Positions 15,064-21,297 of a DNA stretch of 39,826 nt are shown piece after piece (position 1 is the first letter of the stretch; each line of letters begins with the position of its first letter). Position numbers and translations under genes: made by a program. A model generated the notes under the pieces. That model searched no databases. It saw only the letters and a program-made list of their open reading frames with translations, and had not been told where the DNA came from. Source of the DNA: an uncultured Collinsella sp. (GTDB lineage Bacteria; Actinomycetota; Coriobacteriia; Coriobacteriales; Coriobacteriaceae); contig CALDBJ010000147.1 in the NCBI GenBank assembly GCA_937937835.1, forward strand, positions 1-39,826, given 5' to 3'.

Positions 15064-15708
15064 TTACTTGATGGGTTCGGGACGATCGGCAGAGACGAGC
15101 CAACCTTCCCTGATCTGTCGGATTTCGAACGCGTCGGTTGTGGTCCAACCCCAGCGTTCATCTGTGTATCGGGGCTGAATACCAACTGACGACATCAGGT
15201 CGGCGACTGACACCTGACCATACTGTTCGATGGATTCAGCGATGAATTCGATCACGTCAACAGCGTCGCCGCGGGTGTCGAACACAAGGTCCTCCACATT
15301 CGTGGGCTTGGGTTGACGCGGTTCGCGACGTTCAGATCGACGTGAGTCGTAGTAGGCTCGTCCACGATCCGAACGAGACGAACTAGAATATGACGTATAT
15401 CCAGACGTGGGGCGACGCCGTGGATCGACTTCGCCGTAAAGCAGCTGCTGAATGCCCTGTGTCACCATATCGGTGATCGCGTTCTTAGCAGCCGGAATGG
15501 CCACGTCAATAACAAGATGCTCAGCAATCTCTGGGAGATCCTGAGCGAAGAAGGTCCGAAGAGCTTCCTTGATGGCAGACTTCTTCTGGACCTTAGCCTT
15601 GGCGATAACCTTCTTCTCGGGGGAGGCCCCCTCCTTGGCTTTATCAGTGTTGCCAGGGAGGGAGACCTCAGTGGGCCGAGTAGGCTCGATGGGGACGATG
15701 TCCGACAT
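15064..15708 (-). CDS. Conserved phage protein with YTD/GW C-terminal domain
   Basis: 214 residues. The N-terminus is Lys/Pro-rich, and the middle (about 96-140) is a low-complexity Ser/Arg/Tyr linker (TSYSSSSRSDRGRAYYDSRR). The C-terminal domain (about 145-214) has IAESIEQYGQVSVADLMSSV, YTDERWGWT and a final strand REGWLVSADRP. This domain recurs in phages of Gram-positives, often near DUF6353 genes, as an unnamed family. The start overlaps the upstream stop as ATGA. The Arg-rich linker could bind nucleic acid or membrane lipid; function unknown. Confidence 0.75.
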   Translation of the reverse strand: MSDIVPIEPTRPTEVSLPGNTDKAKEGASPEKKVIAKAKVQKKSAIKEALRTFFAQDLPEIAEHLVIDVAIPAAKNAITDMVTQGIQQLLYGEVDPRRRPTSGYTSYSSSSRSDRGRAYYDSRRSERREPRQPKPTNVEDLVFDTRGDAVDVIEFIAESIEQYGQVSVADLMSSVGIQPRYTDERWGWTTTDAFEIRQIREGWLVSADRPEPIK

Positions 15709-16148
15709 CAGTTGACCTCAGCCATCTTGCGGAGCTCTTCGAGAGAGGCGTCAGGATTCTCCTCGATCAGCTTCTTGGCCTTGCCCATGATATCATCAGG
15801 GAAGAGGCCTGCAAGGAACCCATTCGAGAACTTCGGATCGTTGCTGAGCTTGTCCAGAAGGGCGTCGAATGCGGGAGACGCCAGGAACGCCTTGGTCGCA
15901 CGCTCATCCTTGAAGAATCGCGTACCGTCCTCAGAACGCTCACCGTAGGCAGCGCCCACGAACTCCTGAAGAAGCTTGTAGGCATCCATGGGGGAAGCCT
16001 CGCCGCCGTTGATTAGGGCGATCTTGGCGGAAAGCGGGGTGCGCTGGAGCTCCATGTTCATGAGCTCAGCCTTGGAAAGGTGGAAGTGGAGCTTCTCCTC
16101 CGTTTCCTCGCCGAAGAAGTTGATGTACTTGACCTTGATAGACTGCAT
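15708..16148 (-). CDS. Conserved phage protein, KVKYxxFxGEE family
   Basis: 146 residues. The start MQSIKVKYINFFGEETEEKL, followed by FHLSKAELMNMEL, an acidic helix LLQEFVGAAYGERSEDGTRF and FSNGFLAGLFPDDIM, is the pattern of a family very common in phages of Gram-positives and usually left unnamed. The start at 16146-16148 follows the LAKTG protein by one base; the longer ORF would run into it. It is coupled by ATGA to the 214-residue gene. The recurring neighbourhood with DUF6353 suggests these proteins form one functional module. Confidence 0.75.
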   Translation of the reverse strand: MQSIKVKYINFFGEETEEKLHFHLSKAELMNMELQRTPLSAKIALINGGEASPMDAYKLLQEFVGAAYGERSEDGTRFFKDERATKAFLASPAFDALLDKLSNDPKFSNGFLAGLFPDDIMGKAKKLIEENPDASLEELRKMAEVN

Positions 16149-16149
16149 G

Positions 16150-17340
16150 TCAGTCGTTATCCTTTCGAGACAGAGAGATGAGGTAGATGAAGGTGCCAAT
16201 GACGGCGACCAGGGGGACCAGAACCGCGAGAAAACTCGAATCGGATCCGGTCTTAGCGAGCTTGGTCTCGCTAGGCTTGGGTGTTTCGGCCTTCACGGTG
16301 GGTCGGGTCGAAGGTGTCGTCGTCCCAGAACGAGACGGCTTAGCAGAAGGCGTGCTCGTTCCAGACTGCGGAGCAGGAGTACTCACAGAGGGCACCGGAA
16401 CGGGCGTCGTCGTTGTCGGGTTGGGAGCGGGGGTAGACACCGAATGAGAGGGAGTCGGAGTGGTCCCGTCCCCAGTAGTCCCACCATTCACACTAACCTC
16501 GATCGTACGCTCAAGCTTGATGCCGTTCACATCAGCGACGTTAGTCGCGGTCTTAGCGCCCGCCGGCGTAGCCATAGGCTCAGGAGTGTACGTAACACAC
16601 GTCTTCACGCCCTCAGGGGCAGTGAATTCGATAGTGTAGTCGTTGACCGGAATGGCCGAGATATACACGGTCGTGTTAGGATCCCAGGTGTCACCCTTAG
16701 CGCACTTAACGGACGTACTGAGCTTGGTGTACCCGTCGTGGACGGAGTACTTAACACCAGGCTCGGCGATCCAAGTGATCATCCAAGAAGTGGAGCCATC
16801 GGGATTGACCCAGCCCCACTTCGAGTTCTCAGGCTTAGCGTCCTCGTAGTGACCGCCATTGCAGTCGTTATCGCAGGTGCCATCCCAATCCTTGTCGCCG
16901 AAGGCGAAGGGGTATGCACGACCTCCAATGGAGATCTCACCCAACTTCTTGCCGACGACAGACTCCTGAAGACGCGCTGTCGTCCACCAAATACCGGAAA
17001 TATCGGTCTTGTTGGCGACGGCATCCGGGACGTTGTCCACCGTGCAGGTGAGAGTACCCTTGTCGGTCTTGCAGGAGCCGATCTTGGTATTGTCATTCAG
17101 GGTGAACGGGAAGTCATACGCCCAGTTGACGACGTCAGACGTAACCTTGAAAGTCTGTCCGACCTCGAGTTTCTTGGTGGACCAAGAACCCTTGACAGTC
17201 ACGGGCGAGGACACCTGAGAGCTTCCCGAGGAGATGTAGGTGATCTTGGCGTCGATGGGGTTGCCATCTGCGAGTGATGGGGCGGCAGACCCGCAGATAA
17301 GTGCTGCGGCGATGCCGATTGACGCGAGTGAACGATACAT
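16150..17340 (-). CDS. Phage-encoded wall-anchored surface protein with LAKTG sorting signal
   Basis: 396 residues from the ATG at 17338-17340, preceded by GGAAGA. A signal peptide is clear (MYRSLASIGIAAALICGSAA, cleavage likely after SLA). The ectodomain (about 30-270) is beta-rich and has Cys pairs. A Pro/Thr/Ser stalk (about 275-355) follows, then LAKTG at 361-365, a hydrophobic stretch (LAVLVPLVAVIGTFIYLISL) and a short charged tail RKDND. This is a complete cell-wall sorting signal; LAxTG is the class E sortase form of actinobacteria. The infected cell would display the protein on its surface. Blocking of rival phages or altered adhesion are possible roles; neither is shown by the sequence. 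An upstream in-frame ATG (17352) is less likely. Confidence 0.85.
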   Translation of the reverse strand: MYRSLASIGIAAALICGSAAPSLADGNPIDAKITYISSGSSQVSSPVTVKGSWSTKKLEVGQTFKVTSDVVNWAYDFPFTLNDNTKIGSCKTDKGTLTCTVDNVPDAVANKTDISGIWWTTARLQESVVGKKLGEISIGGRAYPFAFGDKDWDGTCDNDCNGGHYEDAKPENSKWGWVNPDGSTSWMITWIAEPGVKYSVHDGYTKLSTSVKCAKGDTWDPNTTVYISAIPVNDYTIEFTAPEGVKTCVTYTPEPMATPAGAKTATNVADVNGIKLERTIEVSVNGGTTGDGTTPTPSHSVSTPAPNPTTTTPVPVPSVSTPAPQSGTSTPSAKPSRSGTTTPSTRPTVKAETPKPSETKLAKTGSDSSFLAVLVPLVAVIGTFIYLISLSRKDND

Positions 17341-17374
17341 GATGTCTTCCATTCGAATGTTGAGTTTTGGATGG

Positions 17375-17587
17375 TCACTTGTTCTGGTTGTTGAGGTTGC
17401 GGTACTCCTCGATGTACTTATCAAACTTCGGACCGAAAGCCTTGAGAAGGAGGAAGCCGATAAAGCCGGCAGCAGCGATCTTGCCAGTACCTCCGCCAAG
17501 AATCTTGGCGATCGCGTTGATGATCATCATGAAGGTGATGAAGGTGAGGATGATGATGAGGAGGACGATAGAGCCAAAGGTTTCCAT
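17375..17587 (-). CDS. Small membrane protein, 70 residues
   Basis: Two hydrophobic segments: SIVLLIIILTFITFMMIINA (about 6-25) and a Gly/Ala-rich one (KIAAAGFIGFLLLKAFG, about 36-52). A charged C-terminal tail EYRNLNNQNK follows. A GAAAGG site lies 11 bases before the ATG. It is the last of the small membrane-protein genes, just upstream of the surface protein. The glycine-rich turn GGGTG between the helices fits a hairpin topology; a holin-like role is possible but unsupported. Confidence 0.7.
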   Translation of the reverse strand: METFGSIVLLIIILTFITFMMIINAIAKILGGGTGKIAAAGFIGFLLLKAFGPKFDKYIEEYRNLNNQNK

Positions 17588-17602
17588 AGTAGTGACTGCC
17601 TT

Positions 17603-17665
17603 TCAGATGCAGAGAAGGGTGATCGCGAAGATGTCTATGATGATGCCCTTCTTCGGTTTGGACAA
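17603..17665 (-). CDS. Possible 20-residue membrane peptide (TTG start)
   Basis: A TTG-initiated frame directly after the hairpin 17668-17694: MSKPKKGIIIDIFAITLLCI. The charged start followed by a hydrophobic run looks like a membrane microprotein, and it fits exactly between the hairpin and the ribosome site of the next gene. No convincing ribosome site precedes the TTG, so this is speculative. Confidence 0.2.
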   Translation of the reverse strand: MSKPKKGIIIDIFAITLLCI

Positions 17666-17667
17666 AG

Positions 17668-17694
17668 CCTATAACCCGTGTTAGGGGTTATAGG
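17668..17694 (-). terminator. Cassette hairpin a
   Basis: 10-bp stem (CCTATAACCC / GGGTTATAGG) with a 7-base loop, followed on the minus strand by CTTT. It lies 10 bases beyond the stop of the 34-residue gene at 17705. Confidence 0.7.
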
Positions 17695-17704
17695 GTGAGG
17701 GGTC

Positions 17705-17809
17705 TCAGTTCTGGGACTGGGATTTCTTGTATGCCTTCTTACGGGCACGGTTGGGATCGAGGGCGCAGCAAACGCCAAAGAAGCCAAGCATGATTCCGAA
17801 GGTGTACAT
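17705..17809 (-). CDS. Small membrane protein, 34 residues
   Basis: Starts MYTFGIMLGFFGVCCAL, a single hydrophobic segment with two adjacent cysteines, then a basic tail (DPNRARKKAYKKSQSQN). AAAGGA lies 8 bases before the ATG, which is much better placed than the earlier ATGs of the longer frame. The motif at 17833-17844 precedes it and hairpin a follows, so it is a full cassette. The two cysteines next to a basic cytoplasmic tail could be lipidated or form a dimer. Confidence 0.6.
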   Translation of the reverse strand: MYTFGIMLGFFGVCCALDPNRARKKAYKKSQSQN

Positions 17810-17831
17810 GGGAGGGGTCCTTTCTTGAGGG

Positions 17832-17936
17832 TTAGTTCTCATTAGGACTCCCGTTTTTTGTGTTTGGCCAGTATTCTGGAGGGTCAGAATACTCAATCGG
17901 CTCATCTGTGAAAGTGACCTTATTCTCCTTGGTCAC
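17832..17936 (-). CDS. Possible 34-residue acidic peptide (GTG start)
   Basis: A frame from GTG at 17934-17936, seven bases after the DUF6353-like stop, reading MTKENKVTFTDEPIEYSDPP and ending PNEN. It is acidic, with no membrane segment. Its last codons contain the 12-base motif (AAT GAG AAC TAA), as in the 52-residue gene at 19470. It fills an otherwise empty gap and follows the operon spacing, but the ribosome site is weak. Confidence 0.4.
   Translation of the reverse strand: MTKENKVTFTDEPIEYSDPPEYWPNTKNGSPNEN
17833..17844 (-). promoter_or_regulatory. Conserved 12-mer TAATGAGAACTA, site 1
   Basis: Upstream of the 34-residue cassette gene at 17705-17809. An A-rich run (AAAAAAC) lies 9 bases upstream of it on the minus strand. 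Confidence 0.55.
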
Positions 17937-17942
17937 GGCTCT

Positions 17943-18674
17943 TCAACCGATCTTGAACCAGTTGGGCTGAGGAGCCGGTGTCAGCGCGACCTCAATCGCG
18001 GGCGAACCAGAGGGGAGCAGCACCGGACGGAACTCGGGCTTGATGGTCACGCCGCCATCCCATCCGAGCTCATCGCCGATGCCGGTCTCACCAACGTGGA
18101 TCTGCGCGTAGAAGTCGTTCAGAGGGCAGGGACCGAAGTTCAGCAGGTCTTCAGAGATGTTGTTGCAGTAGCCACGGATCTTCTCTGCGGTCGAACGGAA
18201 GGTACGTCCGGTGATAGCGTCCTTGCACAGGACCTCTTCGTCGCCGAAAATGACCATCGAGCCCTCGGGGAGCTTCTTCTCAGCAGCTTTCTTGTCAGCA
18301 GGCTTACCGCCATTCTTGACAACCTTGACCGTCTCGGCAACGTTCTTGCGCAGCTCGGACACGTTCATCTGAGAGATGGAGTACGCGGCGGCAAGAGCCT
18401 GGTACTTCTTGTAGGTGACGTTATGCAGGGAGACAATCGCGAAGATCGTAACACCCAGGCTGACCGCAGCGGGCACGTATGTCATCCAGTTGCGCTTGGT
18501 AAAGTCAAGCAGGTTCTTGGATGCCCCGTTGTCGTCGGCGATAGCCTTGGCGTGGGCCTTACCGGAGGTGATTGCGGTCGCAACAGAGGCTGCGATGCCC
18601 AGGCCTGTGATCAGGATCTGCGGGTGGGCCTTAACCCAGTTGATGGCAAGCTTGATGGTGTTCTTGATGGACAT
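17943..18674 (-). CDS. DUF6353-like phage membrane protein (second paralog)
   Basis: 243 residues. The N-terminus has INWVKAHPQILITGLGIAAS with a first membrane helix, then KRNWMTYVPAAVSLGVTIFA as a second. An Ala/Tyr-rich helix (KKYQALAAAYSISQMNVSEL) follows, then a soluble domain with GPCPLNDFYAQIHVGETGIG and a Pro-rich end. The same order of elements occurs in the protein at 14135-15034, so they are paralogs about 3 kb apart. A Lys/Ala linker (about 118-135) is specific to this copy. A membrane-bound complex of both is a reasonable inference. Confidence 0.75.
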   Translation of the reverse strand: MSIKNTIKLAINWVKAHPQILITGLGIAASVATAITSGKAHAKAIADDNGASKNLLDFTKRNWMTYVPAAVSLGVTIFAIVSLHNVTYKKYQALAAAYSISQMNVSELRKNVAETVKVVKNGGKPADKKAAEKKLPEGSMVIFGDEEVLCKDAITGRTFRSTAEKIRGYCNNISEDLLNFGPCPLNDFYAQIHVGETGIGDELGWDGGVTIKPEFRPVLLPSGSPAIEVALTPAPQPNWFKIG

Positions 18675-18706
18675 GGTTGTGCTTCTTTCTTGAAAAATAT
18701 GGATGA

Positions 18707-19183
18707 TCAGAGGTCGGTGACGTAGATGGTAAGATCGAGGCCGAGAATCGATGAGGCTGCGATCGGGATGAAGTTCGGATCAGATCCGACGCTGAGCGAG
18801 TCGACAAAGATATAAGGATCGCGCAGTTCGAGATCGTTAACGATGACGATGTTCTTGGCAAATGCCCGACGACGGTCTGTCATGACGAATCGGAATGGGA
18901 CAATCGCGTACTTCGAGTCAGGCTTATCGGCCTCGTCCCTAGAGATAAGGATTCGTTCGCCAGATCCAGCAACGAACGTGATATCTTCGTAGTCTTTTGG
19001 CGGCTCGTGCAGAGGCTTCACGGCGACGCCATCGAGGTACTTCCCGATAAGAACTCCAAGAGCAGTAGTCTCGATGCTATTCGAACGAATGGGCGCCGAG
19101 TGTGCAAGAGAGATCGAGATGAGCGATCCTTCGGGGACACTGAGGTCGACATCAGAAATGTCGTTGATGTAACGCATGGTCAT
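18707..19183 (-). CDS. Hypothetical 158-residue protein
   Basis: Not recognised. Soluble, beta-rich and acidic, without a membrane segment, unlike its neighbours. Strand-like parts include GSLISISLAHSAPI (about 19-32) and GERILISRDEADKP. AAAGGA sits 9 bases before the ATG at 19181-19183, and a second ATG two codons on is also possible. The gene lies directly behind hairpin b, but there is no copy of the 12-mer in front of it, so it may be read through from the previous cassette. Confidence 0.65.
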   Translation of the reverse strand: MTMRYINDISDVDLSVPEGSLISISLAHSAPIRSNSIETTALGVLIGKYLDGVAVKPLHEPPKDYEDITFVAGSGERILISRDEADKPDSKYAIVPFRFVMTDRRRAFAKNIVIVNDLELRDPYIFVDSLSVGSDPNFIPIAASSILGLDLTIYVTDL

Positions 19184-19208
19184 GGTAGTGGTTCCTTTCA
19201 AGGCAAAG

Positions 19209-19235
19209 CCTATAACCCGTGTTAGGGGTTATAGG
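19209..19235 (-). terminator. Cassette hairpin b
   Basis: Perfect copy of the 27-base element, 25 bases past the stop of the 61-residue gene. Only 14 bases separate it from the ribosome site of the next gene, and no 12-mer lies between. Confidence 0.7.
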
Positions 19236-19260
19236 TTGAGAGAGTTCTCAGAGGATAGTG

Positions 19261-19446
19261 TCACTCGTCTTCAGAGGAGTCCGAGGACGCTCGCAGACCG
19301 GCGATGGTCATAGCGCCAAAGAAGATAGCGACGGAGCTCAAGGCAGCAACCTTGGCAACCGGGACGCTCTTTTCGGCGACCGTCTTGATGCGGTCCATAA
19401 GAGGGGTCTTCGTGGTGGTCTCTTCGAGTTCGTTCGAGTTGGACAT
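19261..19446 (-). CDS. Small single-span membrane protein, 61 residues
   Basis: A charged N-terminal half (ELEETTTKTPLMDRIKTVAE) is followed by VPVAKVAALSSVAIFFGAMT (about 28-47) and an acidic end (SSDSSEDE). AAAGGA lies upstream of the ATG. It forms a cassette with the motif at 19471-19482 and hairpin b. The acid-tailed single-span form differs from the other cassette products, in line with a set of unrelated inserts. Confidence 0.7.
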   Translation of the reverse strand: MSNSNELEETTTKTPLMDRIKTVAEKSVPVAKVAALSSVAIFFGAMTIAGLRASSDSSEDE

Positions 19447-19469
19447 GGTGAGATCCTTTCTTGAGTGGG

Positions 19470-19628
19470 TTAGTTCTCATTAGTATTCGAGTGTTTTTTG
19501 CGGAGCTCTTCGACAAGCTCGATCACGGGGTTCTCTTGGTACTCGGCGATAGTGCCGAGTAGCTCCAGGCCTAACAGTACGGCGAAGGGAAGTGAGATCG
19601 TGACGATGCACACGAGAATGGAAAGCAT
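19470..19628 (-). CDS. Small membrane protein, 52 residues
   Basis: A frame of 53 codons with a GGAGA ribosome site 6 bases upstream: MLSILVCIVTISLPFAVLLG as a membrane segment, then LELLGTIAEYQENPVIELVE and a basic/Asn-rich end with TNEN. The final codons (AAT GAG AAC TAA) are part of the 12-mer that precedes the next gene, so coding and regulatory sequence overlap. Preceded by hairpin c. Confidence 0.6.
   Translation of the reverse strand: MLSILVCIVTISLPFAVLLGLELLGTIAEYQENPVIELVEELRKKHSNTNEN
19471..19482 (-). promoter_or_regulatory. Conserved 12-mer TAATGAGAACTA, site 2
   Basis: 24 bases upstream of the 61-residue gene start; overlaps the end of the 52-residue gene. Confidence 0.55.
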
Positions 19629-19655
19629 AATTGTCTCCTATTTTGAAGTTGAAAG

Positions 19656-19682
19656 CCTATAACCCGTGTTAGGGGTTATAGG
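19656..19682 (-). terminator. Cassette hairpin c
   Basis: Perfect copy, beginning 7 bases beyond the stop of the 77-residue gene and followed on the minus strand by CTTT and the ribosome site of the 52-residue gene. Confidence 0.7.
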
Positions 19683-19689
19683 GATGTGA

Positions 19690-19923
19690 TCAACGATCGA
19701 AAGCTTTGTCTAGTGCGACTTTCACAATCGTGTAAGCGCCGATCGCGGGAAGCAGAAACATGACGATAATGGCGTAGACGGGAGCCAGCTTCCACTCAAA
19801 ATCATCGGTCCAGATCGTGACGATCTTCTGATCGATATCAAAAGCGTGGAGAATGGCACCGAACATGCACCAGAACGGGATGACGGCGATGGCACCAACC
19901 AGGAAAGTGATGATGGTAGACAT
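19690..19923 (-). CDS. Small membrane protein, 77 residues
   Basis: Two membrane segments: MSTIITFLVGAIAVIPFWCM (1-20) and APVYAIIVMFLLPAIGAYTI (about 47-66). Between them lies a charged loop with FDIDQKIVTIWTDDFEWK, probably exposed. The ATG at 19921-19923 has AAAGGA 6 bases upstream; an in-frame TTG that would add MKGTT coincides with the ribosome site and is not used here. It follows the 84-bp repeat copy 1. Confidence 0.7.
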   Translation of the reverse strand: MSTIITFLVGAIAVIPFWCMFGAILHAFDIDQKIVTIWTDDFEWKLAPVYAIIVMFLLPAIGAYTIVKVALDKAFDR

Positions 19924-19948
19924 GGTGGTTCCTTTCAAAGAGGGTTGA

Positions 19949-19960
19949 TAGTTCTCATTA
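19949..19960 (-). promoter_or_regulatory. Conserved 12-mer TAATGAGAACTA, site 3
   Basis: 25 bases upstream of the 77-residue gene start; TTTTACG lies 10 bases further upstream. A sigma70-like reading (TTTACG, 17 bases, TATCAA) is possible. Confidence 0.55.
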
Positions 19961-19987
19961 TTCGCCGCGTAAAATATGCTAATAAAG

Positions 19988-20014
19988 CCTATAACCCGTG
20001 TTAGGGGTTATAGG
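19988..20014 (-). terminator. Cassette hairpin d
   Basis: Perfect copy, 11 bases past the stop of the 72-residue gene and followed on the minus strand by CTTTATT. Confidence 0.7.
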
Positions 20015-20025
20015 ATTGAGGGGGT

Positions 20026-20244
20026 TCAGTTTTCTTCAAGGTCAGGGAGGCTCATGGTGAGCTTGAGATCCTTGTTGATGAGCTCCACGCAGAGCTTGCG
20101 GAGCATCTGGTTCTTACCGTAGCAGGCGTAGTTGAACATCTTGCTGTAGAATACAGTGCGTTCAATCCTGCCGAGGTTGTAGAATACAGGTGCTGCAATC
20201 GCGAGGGTAGTGGCGGCAACAAAGGAGTAAGCGTACTTCGACAT
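20026..20244 (-). CDS. Small membrane protein, 72 residues
   Basis: One hydrophobic segment (YSFVAATTLAIAAPVFYNLG, about 6-25) followed by a soluble part with two Cys (YACYGKNQMLRKLCVELINK) and an acidic end. AAAGGA lies upstream of the ATG. It is bounded by 84-bp copies on both sides, so it could be exchanged by homologous recombination between them. No relative is recognised. Confidence 0.7.
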   Translation of the reverse strand: MSKYAYSFVAATTLAIAAPVFYNLGRIERTVFYSKMFNYACYGKNQMLRKLCVELINKDLKLTMSLPDLEEN

Positions 20245-20271
20245 GAGAGTGGTCCTTTCAAAGAGGGTTGA

Positions 20272-20283
20272 TAGTTCTCATTA
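20272..20283 (-). promoter_or_regulatory. Conserved 12-mer TAATGAGAACTA, site 4
   Basis: In the cassette in front of the 72-residue gene. Confidence 0.55.
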
Positions 20284-20310
20284 TTCGCCGCGTAAAATAT
20301 GCTAATAAAG

Positions 20311-20337
20311 CCTATAACCCGTGTTAGGGGTTATAGG
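20311..20337 (-). terminator. Cassette hairpin e
   Basis: Perfect copy, 9 bases past the stop of the 84-residue gene. Confidence 0.7.
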
Positions 20338-20346
20338 GTGAGGTTA

Positions 20347-20601
20347 TCAGAGCGGGCAATCCATGAGATCGCAGACGTCATTAAAGGTGTCTTCGGTCAT
20401 GTCGCTGTCCGAGCAAGTATCGAGCAGAGTCTTGACACGGTCGTGGTAGGCGTTCTGGAGGTGATCGCGAGCCGAATTTACGGACTCACGATTAGCCTTC
20501 CGAACACCTTCCAAGATGCCGGCAAGGTACACACACCTGCAGTACAGGATAGCGGACAAAACCGAGAGGCAAGCAATGGCGTGATTGCGGTTGAGTTTCA
20601 T
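20347..20601 (-). CDS. Small membrane protein, 84 residues, Cys-rich
   Basis: A hydrophobic N-terminal segment (HAIACLSVLSAILYCRCVYL, about 6-25), then a helical soluble part (NSARDHLQNAYHDRVKTLLD) and an acidic, Cys-containing end (DVCDLMDCPL). The C-terminal layout (short acidic stretch, then a D-x-DLM or DNLM segment) resembles the two genes at 20707 and 21039, which suggests distant relationship. Bounded by 84-bp copies 2 and 3. Confidence 0.7.
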   Translation of the reverse strand: MKLNRNHAIACLSVLSAILYCRCVYLAGILEGVRKANRESVNSARDHLQNAYHDRVKTLLDTCSDSDMTEDTFNDVCDLMDCPL

Positions 20602-20628
20602 GAGAGTGGTCCTTTCAAAGAGGGTTGA

Positions 20629-20640
20629 TAGTTCTCATTA
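20629..20640 (-). promoter_or_regulatory. Conserved 12-mer TAATGAGAACTA, site 5
   Basis: In the cassette in front of the 84-residue gene. Confidence 0.55.
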
Positions 20641-20667
20641 TTCGCCGCGTAAAATATGCCAATAAAG

Positions 20668-20694
20668 CCTATAACCCGTGTTAGGGGTTATAGG
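20668..20694 (-). terminator. Cassette hairpin f
   Basis: Perfect copy, 12 bases past the stop of the 71-residue gene; followed by CTTTATTGG. Confidence 0.7.
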
Positions 20695-20706
20695 GGTTGA
20701 GGGGTT

Positions 20707-20922
20707 TCAGTCATTGAGGTCGTGATCGATGTCACGCATGAGGTTGTCCAGCACCTCAGCCTTGGAGTCGCCTTCAGCGAGGTCGCGGTATGCGTGCCAG
20801 TACGAGGCGGCCACCTTCTTGATGGTGGTCTCGTAGCGGTCAGCAACATAGGCGAGCCAGATGTTGTAGGCGAAAGAGAGGGCGAGGAGGATGCAGACAG
20901 TGATGGTGAGTGCGTTGAACAT
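20707..20922 (-). CDS. Small membrane protein, 71 residues, DNLM family
   Basis: One membrane segment (FNALTITVCILLALSFAYNI, 2-21), a helical stretch (YETTIKKVAASYWHAYRDLA) and the C-terminal motif VLDNLMRDIDHDLND. The protein at 21039-21233 ends TLDNLMRKIWHALYD after an equally long helix, so the two are paralogs. AAAGGA precedes the ATG. It probably sits with the N-terminus in the membrane and the acidic DNLM helix in the cytoplasm. Confidence 0.72.
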   Translation of the reverse strand: MFNALTITVCILLALSFAYNIWLAYVADRYETTIKKVAASYWHAYRDLAEGDSKAEVLDNLMRDIDHDLND

Positions 20923-20947
20923 GATGGTTCCTTTCAAAGAGGGTTGA

Positions 20948-20959
20948 TAGTTCTCATTA
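20948..20959 (-). promoter_or_regulatory. Conserved 12-mer TAATGAGAACTA, site 6
   Basis: Upstream of the 71-residue gene, retained although the surrounding bases differ from the 84-bp copies. TTTACA lies upstream at a spacing that gives 17 bases to TATCAA. Confidence 0.6.
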
Positions 20960-20999
20960 TTAGTTGTGTAAAGTTTGTGTTAGTTCGTGTTGGTTAAAG

Positions 21000-21026
21000 C
21001 CTATAACCCGTGTTAGGGGTTATAGG
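21000..21026 (-). terminator. Cassette hairpin g
   Basis: Perfect copy, 12 bases past the stop of the 64-residue gene. Confidence 0.7.
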
Positions 21027-21038
21027 GTGAGAGTAAGA

Positions 21039-21233
21039 TCAGTCGTAGAGGGCGTGCCAGATCTTACGCATGAGGTTATCGAGGGTCTCGGTCGCAGTAG
21101 CGTTCGAGTCCATATCATCGAAGACTGCCCAGGTGGACTTCTGGATCTTTTCGATCTGAGTCTTGTAATGAGCAGCCTTCGCAATGGAGACGAGGCTAAT
21201 GATGGCGAGGACGATGGTCAGCGTAGGGAACAT
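21039..21233 (-). CDS. Small membrane protein, 64 residues, DNLM family
   Basis: One membrane segment (FPTLTIVLAIISLVSIAKAA, 2-21), a helix (YKTQIEKIQKSTWAVFDDMD) and TLDNLMRKIWHALYD at the C-terminus. Paralog of the 20707 gene. The hydrophobic parts differ fully while the C-terminal helix is kept, so the cytoplasmic end is likely the functional part. Confidence 0.72.
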   Translation of the reverse strand: MFPTLTIVLAIISLVSIAKAAHYKTQIEKIQKSTWAVFDDMDSNATATETLDNLMRKIWHALYD

Positions 21234-21258
21234 GGTGTTTCCTTTCAAAGAGGGTTGA

Positions 21259-21270
21259 TAGTTCTCATTA
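21259..21270 (-). promoter_or_regulatory. Conserved 12-mer TAATGAGAACTA, site 7
   Basis: Upstream of the 64-residue gene. Confidence 0.55.
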
Positions 21271-21297
21271 TTCGCCGCGTAAAATATACTAATAAAG

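Larger units (their letters stand above)
19931..20014. repeat. 84-bp intergenic cassette repeat, copy 1
   Basis: Contains ribosome site, 12-mer and hairpin d as one block. Identical to copy 2 over all 84 bases. Confidence 0.85.
20254..20337. repeat. 84-bp intergenic cassette repeat, copy 2
   Basis: Identical to copy 1; contains hairpin e. Confidence 0.85.
20611..20694. repeat. 84-bp intergenic cassette repeat, copy 3
   Basis: One base differs from copies 1 and 2 (gccaat instead of gctaat); contains hairpin f. Confidence 0.85.
20930..21026. repeat. Divergent cassette repeat (97 bp)
   Basis: Shares the ribosome site, 12-mer and hairpin g with the 84-bp copies, but the middle is different and longer (TTTACACAACTAA in place of the ACGCGGCGAA segment). 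This tells which parts are conserved. Confidence 0.75.

Noticed and set aside
15988..17277. 429-codon plus-strand frame
   Set aside because: Antisense of the surface protein and its neighbour; Arg-rich, no family, no matching ribosome site.
19924..21248. In-frame TTG starts adding MKGTT or MKGNT to several small proteins
   Set aside because: The added codons are the conserved ribosome site itself (TTGAAAGGA); the ATG 6-9 bases downstream is the natural start.
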